A stretch of DNA of 64,000 nt from Bacillota bacterium. GTDB lineage: Bacteria; Bacillota; Bacilli; Bu12. The DNA lies in NCBI GenBank assembly GCA_014896485.1, contig JADBKH010000028.1:1-64000 (forward strand), given 5' to 3'. A program made the translations under genes and the position numbers. Shown here piece by piece: positions 1-9,985 of this stretch (positions within the stretch are counted from its first letter, which is position 1; the number at the start of each line of letters is the position of its first letter). A model generated the notes under the pieces. It did no database searches and was not told the origin of the DNA. It saw only the letters and a list, made by a program, of their open reading frames with translations.

Positions 1-733
1 TCCCCCAATGCAGTGCAGCAATACCCCCCCACAGCAATTTGTAATGTACCTCTTCAAAACCGGCTTGCTGCATCGCTAAAGCCAGGGTCGGAGCGTCTGG
101 AAAAGATTGCAATGACGTTGGCAGCCAGCGGTAGGGCATGTCGTCGCCGTGCATAACCAAGCGTCCCTCTAACGGGACAATGTGTTGAAAATAGAGCAAG
201 TAGATTGAGCGGAAAAGCCGAGAAGGAGGATGTGAAAGCTCCAAGGAGAGAAACGTTCCTCGCGGCTTTAGCACCCGCAGTGCTTCCTTTAGTGCTACAG
301 ACAAATCGGGGAGGTTGCGCAGCCCAAAACCGACGGTGATACAATCAAACACCGATGCCTTAAACGGCAAGGCCAGGGCATCTGCAATCACCAGATCAAC
401 CCGGCTCTCTAACCCTTTGGCACGAAGCTTTTCTTGGGCTATCGCCAGCATCTCTGGCGTCAGATCCACTGCAGTTACATGTCCACGAGGTCCAATGCGC
501 TCTGTCAACGCAATCGTGAAGTCCCCTGTACCGGCACACAAATCCAGTGCTTGCGTCTCCGCGCCGATGTCCAGCCTTCGCAGTGCGGCAATTCGCCACT
601 GCTTATGTGCCCAAAAGCTCAACAGGGAGTTCATGCGGTCGTAGTGGGGGGCAATGCGGCGAAAGACGTCCTGCACGAACGCTTCATGCGCAGCCGGATC
701 TTCGGGACGCTTCGCTGTCTGTTCCCCATTCAC
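1..733 (-). CDS. menG: Demethylmenaquinone methyltransferase MenG/UbiE (3' end runs off window start)
   Basis: Manual translation from GTG at 731-733: VNGEQTAKRPEDPAAHEAFVQDVFRRIAPHYDRMNSLLSFWAHKQWR...LDLCAGTGDFTIAL...FPDAPTLALAMQQAGFEEVHYKLLWGGIAALHWG; typical UbiE motifs. Absent from the ORF track because no stop lies in the window. Confidence 0.93.
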   Translation of the reverse strand, partial: MNGEQTAKRPEDPAAHEAFVQDVFRRIAPHYDRMNSLLSFWAHKQWRIAALRRLDIGAETQALDLCAGTGDFTIALTERIGPRGHVTAVDLTPEMLAIAQEKLRAKGLESRVDLVIADALALPFKASVFDCITVGFGLRNLPDLSVALKEALRVLKPRGTFLSLELSHPPSRLFRSIYLLYFQHIVPLEGRLVMHGDDMPYRWLPTSLQSFPDAPTLALAMQQAGFEEVHYKLLWGGIAALHWG

Positions 734-784
734 CGCGACCACTCCCTCTCCACTCTCTTTTGTCTTCTCCCCCCGGCTTGCAAG

Positions 785-1456
785 TCATCCCAATCTATGT
801 ATCGCACCTACCCAGGCGACATCGTCACGGTGCTGTTCCTCTACCCGTGCTGCCCACCGGTACAATTGCGCCATCGCCCCTTCCTGCCGAGTAAGCGAGT
901 TGTAGGAAGGGGTAAAGGCGGCCTCACGTTGCCAGGCATAGACCATCAGTGCCGCTGCCAACAAAAAACGTGGCTCTTTCGCAATCGATAGATACGGCCA
1001 TACGCGCTGCCATACCAATCCGTAAAGGCGCCACAACGGCGGAGGGAACAGCTGTTTCCCAGATCCTTGCGTCGCGGTCAGCAGCCAGTTTGTCCTTGTT
1101 TCTTCGACCGCACAGACCGTTCGGGAAAGGGAAGCCAACGCCGCCCATTCCGAATGTTTCGCCAACACCCAGTAGTATCCGCTGCTATAGGAATCTCCTT
1201 CAAGCACGGCAAATTGTTTCGCCCGATCAACAGGCGTCTTGGCCACGATGCTGAAATGCGTCTCTAGTCCGCTCTGCAACAGTACCACCGCAGAAACCAA
1301 GACGCTCGCCCGCCTCTTGTCAATGGTCGCCGCAAGTGCATGAAGCTGTGCAATGGCAAGCAAACGTCCATCGGGCGGATGATCTGCAGGAAAAGACCAT
1401 GGAGAAAGCAAGGGAGCTGACAATCTCAACTCTGGGTGCGGCGTTTGCATCTTCAT
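785..1456 (-). CDS. hepS: Heptaprenyl diphosphate synthase component I (HepS-like)
   Basis: VLEGDSYSSGYYWVLAKHSE-type motif of the HEPPP synthase subunit 1 family; directly upstream of menG, as in mtrB-hepS-menG loci. Confidence 0.75.
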   Translation of the reverse strand: MKMQTPHPELRLSAPLLSPWSFPADHPPDGRLLAIAQLHALAATIDKRRASVLVSAVVLLQSGLETHFSIVAKTPVDRAKQFAVLEGDSYSSGYYWVLAKHSEWAALASLSRTVCAVEETRTNWLLTATQGSGKQLFPPPLWRLYGLVWQRVWPYLSIAKEPRFLLAAALMVYAWQREAAFTPSYNSLTRQEGAMAQLYRWAARVEEQHRDDVAWVGAIHRLG

Positions 1457-1624
1457 TCGTCTCCTCTTGTATCATACCGCTATCGCGTCATTCTTCCCAG
1501 TCCGCTCGCAGATCGGAACGTCCTTCCACACCTTTCGGGGGAAGGACGTCTACTGTGCGAGCTCGGCTGTTCTTCGGTACTTCTTCTCCTTTTTGGAGAC
1601 CTTCAAACAAGTGCGCCTCGCTCT

Positions 1625-2122
1625 CTACAGCGACACAGCCGAATCCGGGGAAGTACGCAGGACGCGTTCAAGCACCCCACGCTTCACTTCATTGGCTTCC
1701 ATTGCGGCGGCACCAAAGCGTTTTTCAAGAACATAACAGGCAGCCCAAGGATCGACTGTATCACCACAAGTAAAAACGTCGACAGCAGCGTATCCATACT
1801 CTGGCCAGGTATGAACTGTCAGGTGAGATTCCGAAATGACAACGACCCCACTGATGCCTTGCGGACTGAACTTATGAAAAGCTACTTCGCGAATTTCAGC
1901 TCCAGATTCCAGCGCCGCATGTACCATGGTTTTCTCAACCATCTCCAGGTCATTCAGCCGATCTGGATCGCAGCCATACAATTCAGCAAGTACATGGCGC
2001 CCCAGAGCGTCCGACAACTGCCGTCCCACCCCTCTCTGTAACCCGTAACAAGAAATCGTTCCGAATTGTAACACGTCATGAGTCGCTGTCAACGGTTGTG
2101 GTCGATTGCACTTGTACCGCAT
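1625..2122 (-). CDS. speH: S-adenosylmethionine decarboxylase proenzyme (prokaryotic type); start uncertain
   Basis: [32 protein letters not shown], containing the E|S autoprocessing site; resembles B. subtilis SpeH. Confidence 0.93.
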   Translation of the reverse strand: MRYKCNRPQPLTATHDVLQFGTISCYGLQRGVGRQLSDALGRHVLAELYGCDPDRLNDLEMVEKTMVHAALESGAEIREVAFHKFSPQGISGVVVISESHLTVHTWPEYGYAAVDVFTCGDTVDPWAACYVLEKRFGAAAMEANEVKRGVLERVLRTSPDSAVSL

Positions 2123-3181
2123 TGCTTAAGATCCACAGCCGGCTGTGGCCACCGCGCCAGAGGCGCACCTCCATATGATAGCGCCCCGGCGCACGAATCG
2201 TCCAAGTAGCGGAACGACCTTCCCGCTGAGCACACAGCTGACCATCGCGATACAGCTGAATCAATGCCCGTTGGGGCAACAGTACGTGTGCAACAGCAAA
2301 CGGCTCTAGCACAGCGCTCTCACCGGGCGAAGCCACGTGTTTGCTATCTTGAATGTAGAAGACCGCCCCCTTGCTATCGGCCAACCCATCGGCAGCGATA
2401 AAGTCTCTTCCTTTTCCCAATGCTTCGACCAACACTGTACGGGCCCGCTGTGCATCGGAAGGAAGCATATCATGCAAAACAATGTGGATGCGCACAGCAC
2501 GTAAAGCCCAGTCACGTGGAATCCATTCCAGGCGTGCTTGCCCGAGCTGCCATTGTAGCCGGGGAAAAGCCGACCACGCGATCGCTGGCGGAGTCCCTGC
2601 TTTTATCCAAGCGGCTCGCAAAGTGGGATCGACGCCGGTGATGGTTTCGTATGGAAACCATAGGTGCCACAAGACTGCTGGAGCAGAGCGCGTTGTCTGT
2701 CGATAACTGGCCCAGGGATCCCACAGAGTCCACCCATCGGACTGAGACATTTCCCTTTCCGTTGTCGGGATCGCCGCTTCCGTAAACAGCAAGCCACCTC
2801 GCTGTTTCACCTGTGCTGCCAAGGTTGTATCTCTTCAGTTGGCTTTGGCAGCGTCGTCGGAGCAACAGCGTTGTACCCTCCTGCAGCGCCGATCACGCTC
2901 TCGTTGGCAAGTACGAGTAAAGGATCATGGGAAGAGGGGCTTGCTCCAAGCAAACCGGCAAATTGCAATTTCTCCCGGCGCGCTTGTTCAAGTAAAGCAT
3001 TGCGTGTTAAAACACCGCCATGCGCTGCGTCACGAAGGCCCAACACCCCGACAAATTCTTGGAACGGTCGCTTTGGAAAGGGAGGGGCCACCTCTTCGGC
3101 TGTCCCCTTCTGACTGTTTCCTGCTGCGACGAAGGTCGTCAGCAACGCACACGTGAGTACGCGGATGATGAAACGACGCAC
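2076..3181 (-). pseudogene. Secreted PHP (CehA/McbA-like) fold protein, metal ligands lost, interrupted by a frameshift near 2821-2826
   Basis: ORFs 2807-3181 (signal peptide plus GVLTRNALLEQARREKLQFAGL) and 2076-2822 (LAAQVKQRGGLLFTEAAI...VEALGKGRDFIAADG...WILSNAVQV) read as one PHP-like protein if one base is added at CC in ATACAACCTTGG. Confidence 0.55.
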
Positions 3182-3267
3182 CGTCTCCTCCTTTGCAGCC
3201 GAGTCTCATATCGGCCCACAAAGGAAGTATGCCCATCGCCGTAAATGCCGCTCACGGAGGTCTACGT

Positions 3268-3537
3268 CTACTCGGTCTCTCCAACCTCGATCGTACCCAG
3301 GTCCGTGTATAGGGTTGCTCGGCCACGCACTTTGATGGCGGCCGTCACATCGGTAAATTGGGCGATCATTGCTTCTCCAGCATCCAAACGCTCCGTATGA
3401 TGAAAACGTGTATCTTCGCCCCGCGTCATGCCGATCACCTGGACACCGTTTTGACGGGCGAGCACGACCACGTAACGCGCCAGCCCTGGAGTCACCTTGC
3501 CTTCGTCTATCCTCAAGACCCGCCTCCCTTCTGGCAA
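3268..3537 (-). CDS. mtrB: Transcription attenuation protein MtrB (TRAP)
   Basis: YVVVLARQNGVQVIGMTRGEDTRFHHTERLDAGEAMIAQFTDVTAAIKVRGRA closely matches B. subtilis TRAP ([41 protein letters not shown]). Confidence 0.95.
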   Translation of the reverse strand: MPEGRRVLRIDEGKVTPGLARYVVVLARQNGVQVIGMTRGEDTRFHHTERLDAGEAMIAQFTDVTAAIKVRGRATLYTDLGTIEVGETE

Positions 3538-3592
3538 TCTGCCAGGCCCTTAGGGTTGCCTTGCATTTATTTTATAAAGAAGCGTTTAAAAA

Positions 3593-3620
3593 GAGCAGGG
3601 CCTTCTCAAACACCCTGCTC
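3593..3620 (-). terminator. Intrinsic terminator downstream of the RNase J gene
   Basis: Minus strand GAGCAGGG-TGTTTGAGAAGG-CCCTGCTC followed by TTTTT. Confidence 0.85.
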
Positions 3621-3648
3621 CAGTGCGGGAAAAACATGCTCACGGGAG

Positions 3649-5316
3649 CTATATCTCCATGATAATCGGTAAGATCATTGGCCTTCTCTTGGTCTTTTCA
3701 AACAAGAAAGAACCGACTGCATCACGTACGCTGGTCTTCAAGCTCGACCAATCCGTCATTTTCTCTCTTACACAGTGCGCAACGGTCTCGGTCACCAATT
3801 TGTTTGTCTCTTCCAGCAAGTGTTCGGATTCACGCATGTATACAAAACCACGTGTAATGATATCTGGCCCGGAGACCACTTGTCCGGTCTGGGTTGAGAG
3901 GGTAAGCACAACGACGAGAATGCCGTCTTGTGAAAGGACTTTACGATCCCGTAAGACGATATTGCCCACATCTCCAACCCCATACCCGTCGATGAGCACA
4001 CTGCCATTGAGAACGCGTGCACCCACATGGGCGCGTTCTGCAGACATTCGAAGTGGATCGCCATTTTCTAGGATGAAAATGTCCTGGGGAGAGATCCCAC
4101 AGGCGATCGCCAACTCCGCATGGCGCTGCTGCATCCTGTACTCTCCATGCATGGGGACAAAATATCGTGGCCGTACCAGATTGAGCATCAGTTTAAGCTC
4201 CTCCTGGCTGGCATGGCCCGAGGCGTGCACGGAAGTGACAGCAGCATAGACAACATGAGCCCCTGCCCGTTCCAGCTGATCGATCGTCCGTGCAACAGGC
4301 GTTTCATTGCCAGGAATGGGATTGGCAGAGATAACCACCGTATCTCCAGGCACAATCTCAACCTTGCGGTGAGAGGCATTGGCCATGCGTGTCAGCGCAG
4401 AGGTCGGCTCCCCCTGGCTACCCGTCGAGAGAATGACCAGCCGCTCTGCAGGAAGAGAACCGATATGATCGAGGTCGATAAACTGGTCGTCGGTGGCACG
4501 GACAAATCCCAATTCCCGGGCAATGTTTAAGACGTTGACCATGCTGCGTCCCACAACCGCCACACGCCGATGATAGGTGGCAGAAGCATCCAACACTTGT
4601 TGAATGCGGTGGATATTGGAGGCAAAGGTGGCGACGATAATGCGTCCGGGTGCCTCATTAAAAACGCGGTCGATCGTCGTGCCTACGCTGCGTTCCGAGA
4701 GGGTGTACCCCGCCCGTTCTGCATTGGTGCTATCAGAGAGCAAGGCCAGAACACCCTTCTCTCCAACGGCAGCAAGGTAGCTGTAATCGGGAATGCGCCC
4801 GTCCACCGGCGTTTGATCGAACTTAAAGTCACCCGTATGCACAACCGTGCCTGCCGGAGAATCAATGATCAATCCCGCTGCATCGGGAATGCTGTGCGTC
4901 TGATGAAAGAAGGTGACGCGGAAGGCACCGGCCCGCACAGGGGTGCGAGGTTCTACAACATAGGTTCGAATTTTAGAACCGAGCCCCGCTTCGCGCAGCT
5001 TTTGCTCCACCAAGCCGATCGTCAACTGAGTGCCGTAAACAGGGACACGTAATTCCCGCAACACGTACGGCAAAGCGCCGATGTGATCTTCGTGTCCGTG
5101 GGTCAAGAAGATACCGCGCACCCGCTGTTTCCGCTCCAGCAGATAGGTGATGTCGGGAATGACCAGGTCGATACCGAGCATCTCCGGATCGGGAAACTTA
5201 AGGCCGCAATCGACCACGATAATGTCCTCGCCATACTCGTAGACGTATAGGTTCTTGCCGATCTCCCCCATGCCGCCCAGGGGAATCAGCGTCAATTCAT
5301 TGTCGTCCTTTGCCAA
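3649..5316 (-). CDS. rnjB: Ribonuclease J
   Basis: LIPLGGMGEIGKN, FLTHGHEDHIGALPY, HTGDFKFD, VPMHGEYRM; operon position after dapA as in B. subtilis ymfA/rnjB. TTG start at 5316 with GGAGGT SD. Confidence 0.92.
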   Translation of the reverse strand: MAKDDNELTLIPLGGMGEIGKNLYVYEYGEDIIVVDCGLKFPDPEMLGIDLVIPDITYLLERKQRVRGIFLTHGHEDHIGALPYVLRELRVPVYGTQLTIGLVEQKLREAGLGSKIRTYVVEPRTPVRAGAFRVTFFHQTHSIPDAAGLIIDSPAGTVVHTGDFKFDQTPVDGRIPDYSYLAAVGEKGVLALLSDSTNAERAGYTLSERSVGTTIDRVFNEAPGRIIVATFASNIHRIQQVLDASATYHRRVAVVGRSMVNVLNIARELGFVRATDDQFIDLDHIGSLPAERLVILSTGSQGEPTSALTRMANASHRKVEIVPGDTVVISANPIPGNETPVARTIDQLERAGAHVVYAAVTSVHASGHASQEELKLMLNLVRPRYFVPMHGEYRMQQRHAELAIACGISPQDIFILENGDPLRMSAERAHVGARVLNGSVLIDGYGVGDVGNIVLRDRKVLSQDGILVVVLTLSTQTGQVVSGPDIITRGFVYMRESEHLLEETNKLVTETVAHCVREKMTDWSSLKTSVRDAVGSFLFEKTKRRPMILPIIMEI

Positions 5317-5423
5317 AAAGACACCTCCGGTAGGAGAGGCCCCACCGTACCGCACGTTCCCGCACCAAAACGCTTGGTACCGATTATAGTCGCCCCACAG
5401 ACCAACAACAATGCAAACGGGCA

Positions 5424-6344
5424 CTACGCCAGAGAAAGATCATCATGCAGCGCGCTCAACACTCCGCTCAATCGAGCACGCGTGGCATGAGTCACAGAGA
5501 CCAGAGGCAAACGCAAAGGGCCCAGTGGTTGATCGAGCAGCTCGTAACACGCCTTGAGTGGAGCCGGTGAACTCTCTAGGAAAAGCGCTTCAAAAGCTGG
5601 GGCAAGACGTTGGTGCAGTGTGACCGCAGTGGTAACATCGCCAGAAAGGTAGGCATCAATCATGCGCCTCATCGTACGCCCAAAAAGGTGGGAAGCGACA
5701 CTAACAACCCCATAAGCACCGACAGAGAGCATCGGCAAGGTCAAGGCGTCCTCGCCACTGTAGAGTGTAAAGGCATCATTTCTGGAAGCTATCGCCAGCT
5801 GCGTAATCGCACTGAAATCTCCATCGGCTTCTTTCACCGCTCCAATCACGCCAGCTTCCGCTAAGCGTTCTACGGTCTCTGGTGAAACGTTGACACCTGT
5901 ACGTTTTGGAATATTATACAACATTATTGGCAATTTGGCAGCCTGGGCAATGTAAGAAAAATGTCGGTACAAGCCTTCTTGAGTAGGGCGATTGTAATAA
6001 GGGGCAACCACCAGCAGTCCATCGACACCGAGCTGTGCCACTTCCCTGGCAAATGCAGCACTCTCTTGGGTCTCGTTGCTTCCAACGCCGGCCCAGATTT
6101 CTGCACGGCCGTTGGCTACTTCAACTGCCTTTTCAAAAAGGAGCCGTTTCTCCTGATGGCTCAATGTCGGGGATTCACCGGTCGTCCCAGCGATCACCAA
6201 GCCTTCGGAACCAGTGGTGATCAGCTGCTCGACCAAGCTTTCAAAGCGAGGTACGTTCAGACTGCCATCGGGTAAAAAGGGAGTCGCGGCCGCTGTGATC
6301 AAACGTGGCGGAGCCCCATGGCGCTCCGCCCAACGCGTATTCAT
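5424..6344 (-). CDS. dapA: 4-hydroxy-tetrahydrodipicolinate synthase
   Basis: AAATPFLPDGSLN, GTTGESPTLSHQEK, VAPYYNRPTQEGLYRHF, LYNIPKRTG. Confidence 0.96.
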   Translation of the reverse strand: MNTRWAERHGAPPRLITAAATPFLPDGSLNVPRFESLVEQLITTGSEGLVIAGTTGESPTLSHQEKRLLFEKAVEVANGRAEIWAGVGSNETQESAAFAREVAQLGVDGLLVVAPYYNRPTQEGLYRHFSYIAQAAKLPIMLYNIPKRTGVNVSPETVERLAEAGVIGAVKEADGDFSAITQLAIASRNDAFTLYSGEDALTLPMLSVGAYGVVSVASHLFGRTMRRMIDAYLSGDVTTAVTLHQRLAPAFEALFLESSPAPLKACYELLDQPLGPLRLPLVSVTHATRARLSGVLSALHDDLSLA

Positions 6345-7630
6345 GAGACAGCCTCCCTTGCCGCAGTCAAGGTGATGCTCTTTCCCAATTCGAAAGCATC
6401 GTGCAAGGTAACCACCGCTTCCTGAAGCCTCTCTTGGGGTACCAAACACCAAATGGTCGTGTGTGAATCAGCGCTCTGTAGGATAGGAATACGCGTCTTT
6501 GTCAGAGCAGTCACGATCTTGGCCATCACCCCGGGCACTCCGTGCATCCCTGCTCCCACCACCGAAACTTTGGCGCATCCACTGCGGATGCGCAATACCG
6601 CATGGATCTCCTCTAGCGCTGCCTTGGCCCGCGAAAGATCCTCCTCTGCGATGGTAAACGAGGTCCCCAGGGTGTTGACATTGATGAAATCAACCGATAC
6701 ACCAGCCGAAGCCATCCTTTGGAAGACTGCAGCCTCGAGCTCGAGTGCCTGTCGGGTACGTTCCTCTTGTTCCTCGTCATCCAATGAAGCCTGTGGTAAC
6801 AATACCTTCACTTGCACCAGATGTGCCGTATGGGCAATACCGGTCACTAGTCTCGCCGGACCAATCCGTCCCCGGTCCATCTCGGTCACACTGGTGATCA
6901 GGGTCCCTGCAGTCGAGCTGCTTGTCTGTCGCACACGCATGGGAATGTTGTGGGCCATGACAACTTCAACTGCCCGGGGATGGACCACTTTTGCACCTTG
7001 ATAGGCAAGGTTGAAAATCTCGTTGTAGGTCACGACATCGAGGCGCCTGGCTTCATCGACCAGACGTGGATCGGCGGTCATCACTCCGTCGACATCCGTA
7101 AAGATATCAACCATCTCAGCCCCAAGCGCGACACCCAAGGCTGCAGCTGTAGTATCGCTGCCCCCTCTGCCGAGGGTCGTCACTTCTCCGCTGTCCGTGA
7201 TACCCTGGAACCCTGTTACGACGACCACAATGCCTTGCGAGAGGAGATCGAGAATACGCTGTGGTCGTATACGAAGGATCTGGGCGTCTCCAAAAGAATC
7301 GTCCGTCTCAATGCCGGCCTGCCACCCGGTCAAGGCACTCGCCTGAATCCCAGAGGCATTTAGCTCCGCAGCAAAGATCGCTGCTGAAATCGTTTCACCA
7401 CAAGAAAGCAAAAGATCCAATTCCCGTGGAGGCACCTCTCCTGCCACTTCACGTGCTCGGCTGATGAGTGTATCCGTTGCATAGGGATCTCCCTTGCGTC
7501 CCATCGCAGAGACAACGACGACAACTGCATAGCCCTCTTTCGTCGCCTCCCGCACATGTTCGATCGCATGCTTGCGCATCTCGCGCGTGTGCAACGAAGT
7601 TCCCCCAAATTTCTGCACCAACACCCTCAT
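6341..7630 (-). CDS. dapG: Aspartate kinase (dapG-type)
   Basis: MRVLVQKFGGTSLHT; TTLGRGGSDTTAAALG; C-terminal ACT domains; dap operon context. Confidence 0.95.
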   Translation of the reverse strand: MRVLVQKFGGTSLHTREMRKHAIEHVREATKEGYAVVVVVSAMGRKGDPYATDTLISRAREVAGEVPPRELDLLLSCGETISAAIFAAELNASGIQASALTGWQAGIETDDSFGDAQILRIRPQRILDLLSQGIVVVVTGFQGITDSGEVTTLGRGGSDTTAAALGVALGAEMVDIFTDVDGVMTADPRLVDEARRLDVVTYNEIFNLAYQGAKVVHPRAVEVVMAHNIPMRVRQTSSSTAGTLITSVTEMDRGRIGPARLVTGIAHTAHLVQVKVLLPQASLDDEEQEERTRQALELEAAVFQRMASAGVSVDFINVNTLGTSFTIAEEDLSRAKAALEEIHAVLRIRSGCAKVSVVGAGMHGVPGVMAKIVTALTKTRIPILQSADSHTTIWCLVPQERLQEAVVTLHDAFELGKSITLTAAREAVS

Positions 7631-7640
7631 CGAACTGCTC

Positions 7641-8714
7641 CTATCCATGAACTGCCTCTGCCCACGTTTCGGCAATCGCCACCGCATTGGATGCGGCACC
7701 GCGCAGCAGGTTGTCTGAAACAATCCAAAAATGGATGCCTCTCTCTTCGTAGCGATCGCGTCTCAGCCGTCCCACAAACGTCTCTTCCCGACCTGCGCAC
7801 ATCAAAGGGTACGGATAGCGCTGCTCATCCGGATCATCTTCGACGACAACCGTTGGAAAAGCCCGTAAGGCATCACGTATTTCCGGGATTTCTGCCGGCT
7901 CCTCCAATTCCACATAGACACTTTCACTGTGGCCACGGACCACAGGAACGCGCACACAGGTCGCACTGACCGCTAGTCTCGGCGCATGCAAGATCTTCTG
8001 AGTCTCATTCTGCATCTTTTCTTCTTCTTTGGTAAAGCCGTCTGCAAGAAAATGATCGATCTGCGGCAAGACATTCAGTGCGATCGGGTAATGCACAGCA
8101 GCATCTGCTACTGGAAGCACCGCAGGTGCAACGCTTTCTCCTCGTACCCAAGCTTGTAATTGGTGCTCTAGTTCATCAATTGCTCTCTGGCCACTGCCAG
8201 ATACGGCCTGGTAGGTCGAGACGATCACACGGTGCAACCCGAACCGCTGTTTCAGTGGTTCAAGGGCCAAAACCAACTGAGCAGTGGAACAATTTGGGTT
8301 GGCAATTAACCCGTGATGATGGCCAAGATCTGCACCGTTGACTTCGGGGACGATCAAAGGCACATCGGGCTCCATGCGAAATGCGCTGGAATTGTCGATT
8401 ACAACGCATCCAGCATTGACAGCAACAGGTGCCCACTGGCGCGAAGCACTGCCTCCGGCTGAAAAGAGGGCAAGATCAACCCCATCAAAGGAATGCTCAT
8501 TGACTGCCTCTACGCGCAACTGCTCACCGGAAAAAGGGAGCAAGGTCCCGGCGCTACGCGGTGAAGCGAGCAACCGTAACGAAGCGACAGGAAAGGCATG
8601 GCGTTCGAGTGTGCGCACCATCTCACGGCCCACTGCCCCGGTAGCTCCCAGGACAGCCACATGGTAACCCGCCCTGTTCTCCAAAGCGAAATACCTCCTC
8701 TGGATGATCTCCAT
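7641..8714 (-). CDS. asd: Aspartate-semialdehyde dehydrogenase
   Basis: VAVLGATGAVGREMVRTLE; LFSAGGSASRQWAP; IANPNCSTAQLVLAL. Confidence 0.96.
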   Translation of the reverse strand: MEIIQRRYFALENRAGYHVAVLGATGAVGREMVRTLERHAFPVASLRLLASPRSAGTLLPFSGEQLRVEAVNEHSFDGVDLALFSAGGSASRQWAPVAVNAGCVVIDNSSAFRMEPDVPLIVPEVNGADLGHHHGLIANPNCSTAQLVLALEPLKQRFGLHRVIVSTYQAVSGSGQRAIDELEHQLQAWVRGESVAPAVLPVADAAVHYPIALNVLPQIDHFLADGFTKEEEKMQNETQKILHAPRLAVSATCVRVPVVRGHSESVYVELEEPAEIPEIRDALRAFPTVVVEDDPDEQRYPYPLMCAGREETFVGRLRRDRYEERGIHFWIVSDNLLRGAASNAVAIAETWAEAVHG

Positions 8715-8740
8715 TTGCGTTCGGCCAAATCGTCAAGGTG

Positions 8741-9634
8741 CTACGGTTTACCGTCAGCATCCTCGGTAATGATGCGCATGGCTACGTCTGCCAGAATTTG
8801 TCCAGCCGTCTGTGGCGCTACCAACCCGGGAAGACTCGGAGCCAATTGCGCATGTAACCCGAGCCGTCGAGCATAGGCAAAATCGGTCCCACCCTCGGGC
8901 TCAGAAGCGAGATCGAGCAGAAAGACATCTTTCGGCATGGCATCCAAAACGGAAGCGTCGATCACCAATGCAGGCACAGTATTGATCACCACCTGCTGAT
9001 CGCTCACCGCTTCGCGTAATGCGCCGATCGGAAGGATGCTCAACCCCATCTCACGCGCCCGCGCGAGCTTGGCACGGTTGCGGTCGGCGACGGCCACACG
9101 AGCCCCCACCTGGGCAAAAAGGCGGGCCACCGTCATACCGACACGTCCAAAGCCCACCACCAGCGTGCGGCTCGAATGTACGGTAAAGGGAGTCTCCTTC
9201 ATCACGACAGCGAGCGCGCCTTCTGCCGTCGGGATAGCATTGAGAATGGCTACTTCATCCTGATCGAGTAAACAAACCAAACGGGTAGAGGACTCGGAGC
9301 ATAGCCAGCTCAGATAAGGTCTGGCCATTCCAGTGATGACCAATGCATGGGGCTGCAGTGCTTGGAGGTGTTCGCGTGTCAACGTCAAGCGATCTTCTGC
9401 ATAGGCCGTCTTGACATGACCCTCATTGTCTGTACCTGTAATAGGCAAGATCAATACTTCGGCACCAGAGAGAGCATCTGGCGAGAATCGGCCTTTGGCG
9501 GTACCAGGCAAATCGGCTCGATCGAACCCAAAAGTAATCACGTCCGCACCTTGAGCCCGAAATTGCCGAATCATCTCAAGTTGCCGTGCATCTCCACCTA
9601 CACAAGCAATGCGCTTGCCGGTGACGAATGCCAT
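8741..9634 (-). CDS. dpaA: Dipicolinate synthase subunit DpaA
   Basis: KRIACVGGDARQLEMIRQF; VVGFGRVGMTVARLFAQVGARVAVADRN; directly upstream of asd. ATG at 9634 with GGAGGAGG SD. Confidence 0.93.
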   Translation of the reverse strand: MAFVTGKRIACVGGDARQLEMIRQFRAQGADVITFGFDRADLPGTAKGRFSPDALSGAEVLILPITGTDNEGHVKTAYAEDRLTLTREHLQALQPHALVITGMARPYLSWLCSESSTRLVCLLDQDEVAILNAIPTAEGALAVVMKETPFTVHSSRTLVVGFGRVGMTVARLFAQVGARVAVADRNRAKLARAREMGLSILPIGALREAVSDQQVVINTVPALVIDASVLDAMPKDVFLLDLASEPEGGTDFAYARRLGLHAQLAPSLPGLVAPQTAGQILADVAMRIITEDADGKP

Positions 9635-9740
9635 CCGTCGGTTCCCTCCTCCGCAGCAGGATCCACCTGTTTCTTGCTGCTCTTCACTCATCCCCTGTGG
9701 TCAATACCCTCAAGGTGTGCTCCTCTTGACGTACTCCGCT

Positions 9741-9983
9741 TTATTGAAGCGAAGGATCGACGAGGACCGTGTCAGGGCCAACTTTGCGGATGGCGTTCCA
9801 CGACAGTCGAAGGTTTCCTCGTTCCCCGACGCCAGGATTTCGTTGGGAAAACTCTAAGCCAAGGATTTTTCCCGTCGTTTCATCGAGCAGGATTTCAGCT
9901 GAACGAAATGTGCCCAATCGCCGTCCCGTTGTGATGTCGACGATCTCCTTTCGGGCCAACTCAGACCATCGCATCGCACTCAC
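9741..9983 (-). CDS. ymxH: YlmC/YmxH family PRC-barrel protein
   Basis: MRWSELARKEIVDITTGRRLGTF...; same neighbourhood as B. subtilis mlpA-ymxH-dpaA. Confidence 0.85.
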   Translation of the reverse strand: MSAMRWSELARKEIVDITTGRRLGTFRSAEILLDETTGKILGLEFSQRNPGVGERGNLRLSWNAIRKVGPDTVLVDPSLQ

Positions 9984-9985
9984 CT

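Noticed and set aside
54-991. ORFs at 54-344 (-), 396-599 (-) and 434-991 (+)
   Set aside because: Out of frame with the true menG, which reads open to the window edge and was translated manually.
2807-2826. Programmed -1 ribosomal frameshift in the PHP-like gene
   Set aside because: No canonical slippery heptamer; four other one-base shifts at short homopolymers in the window make error or decay more likely.
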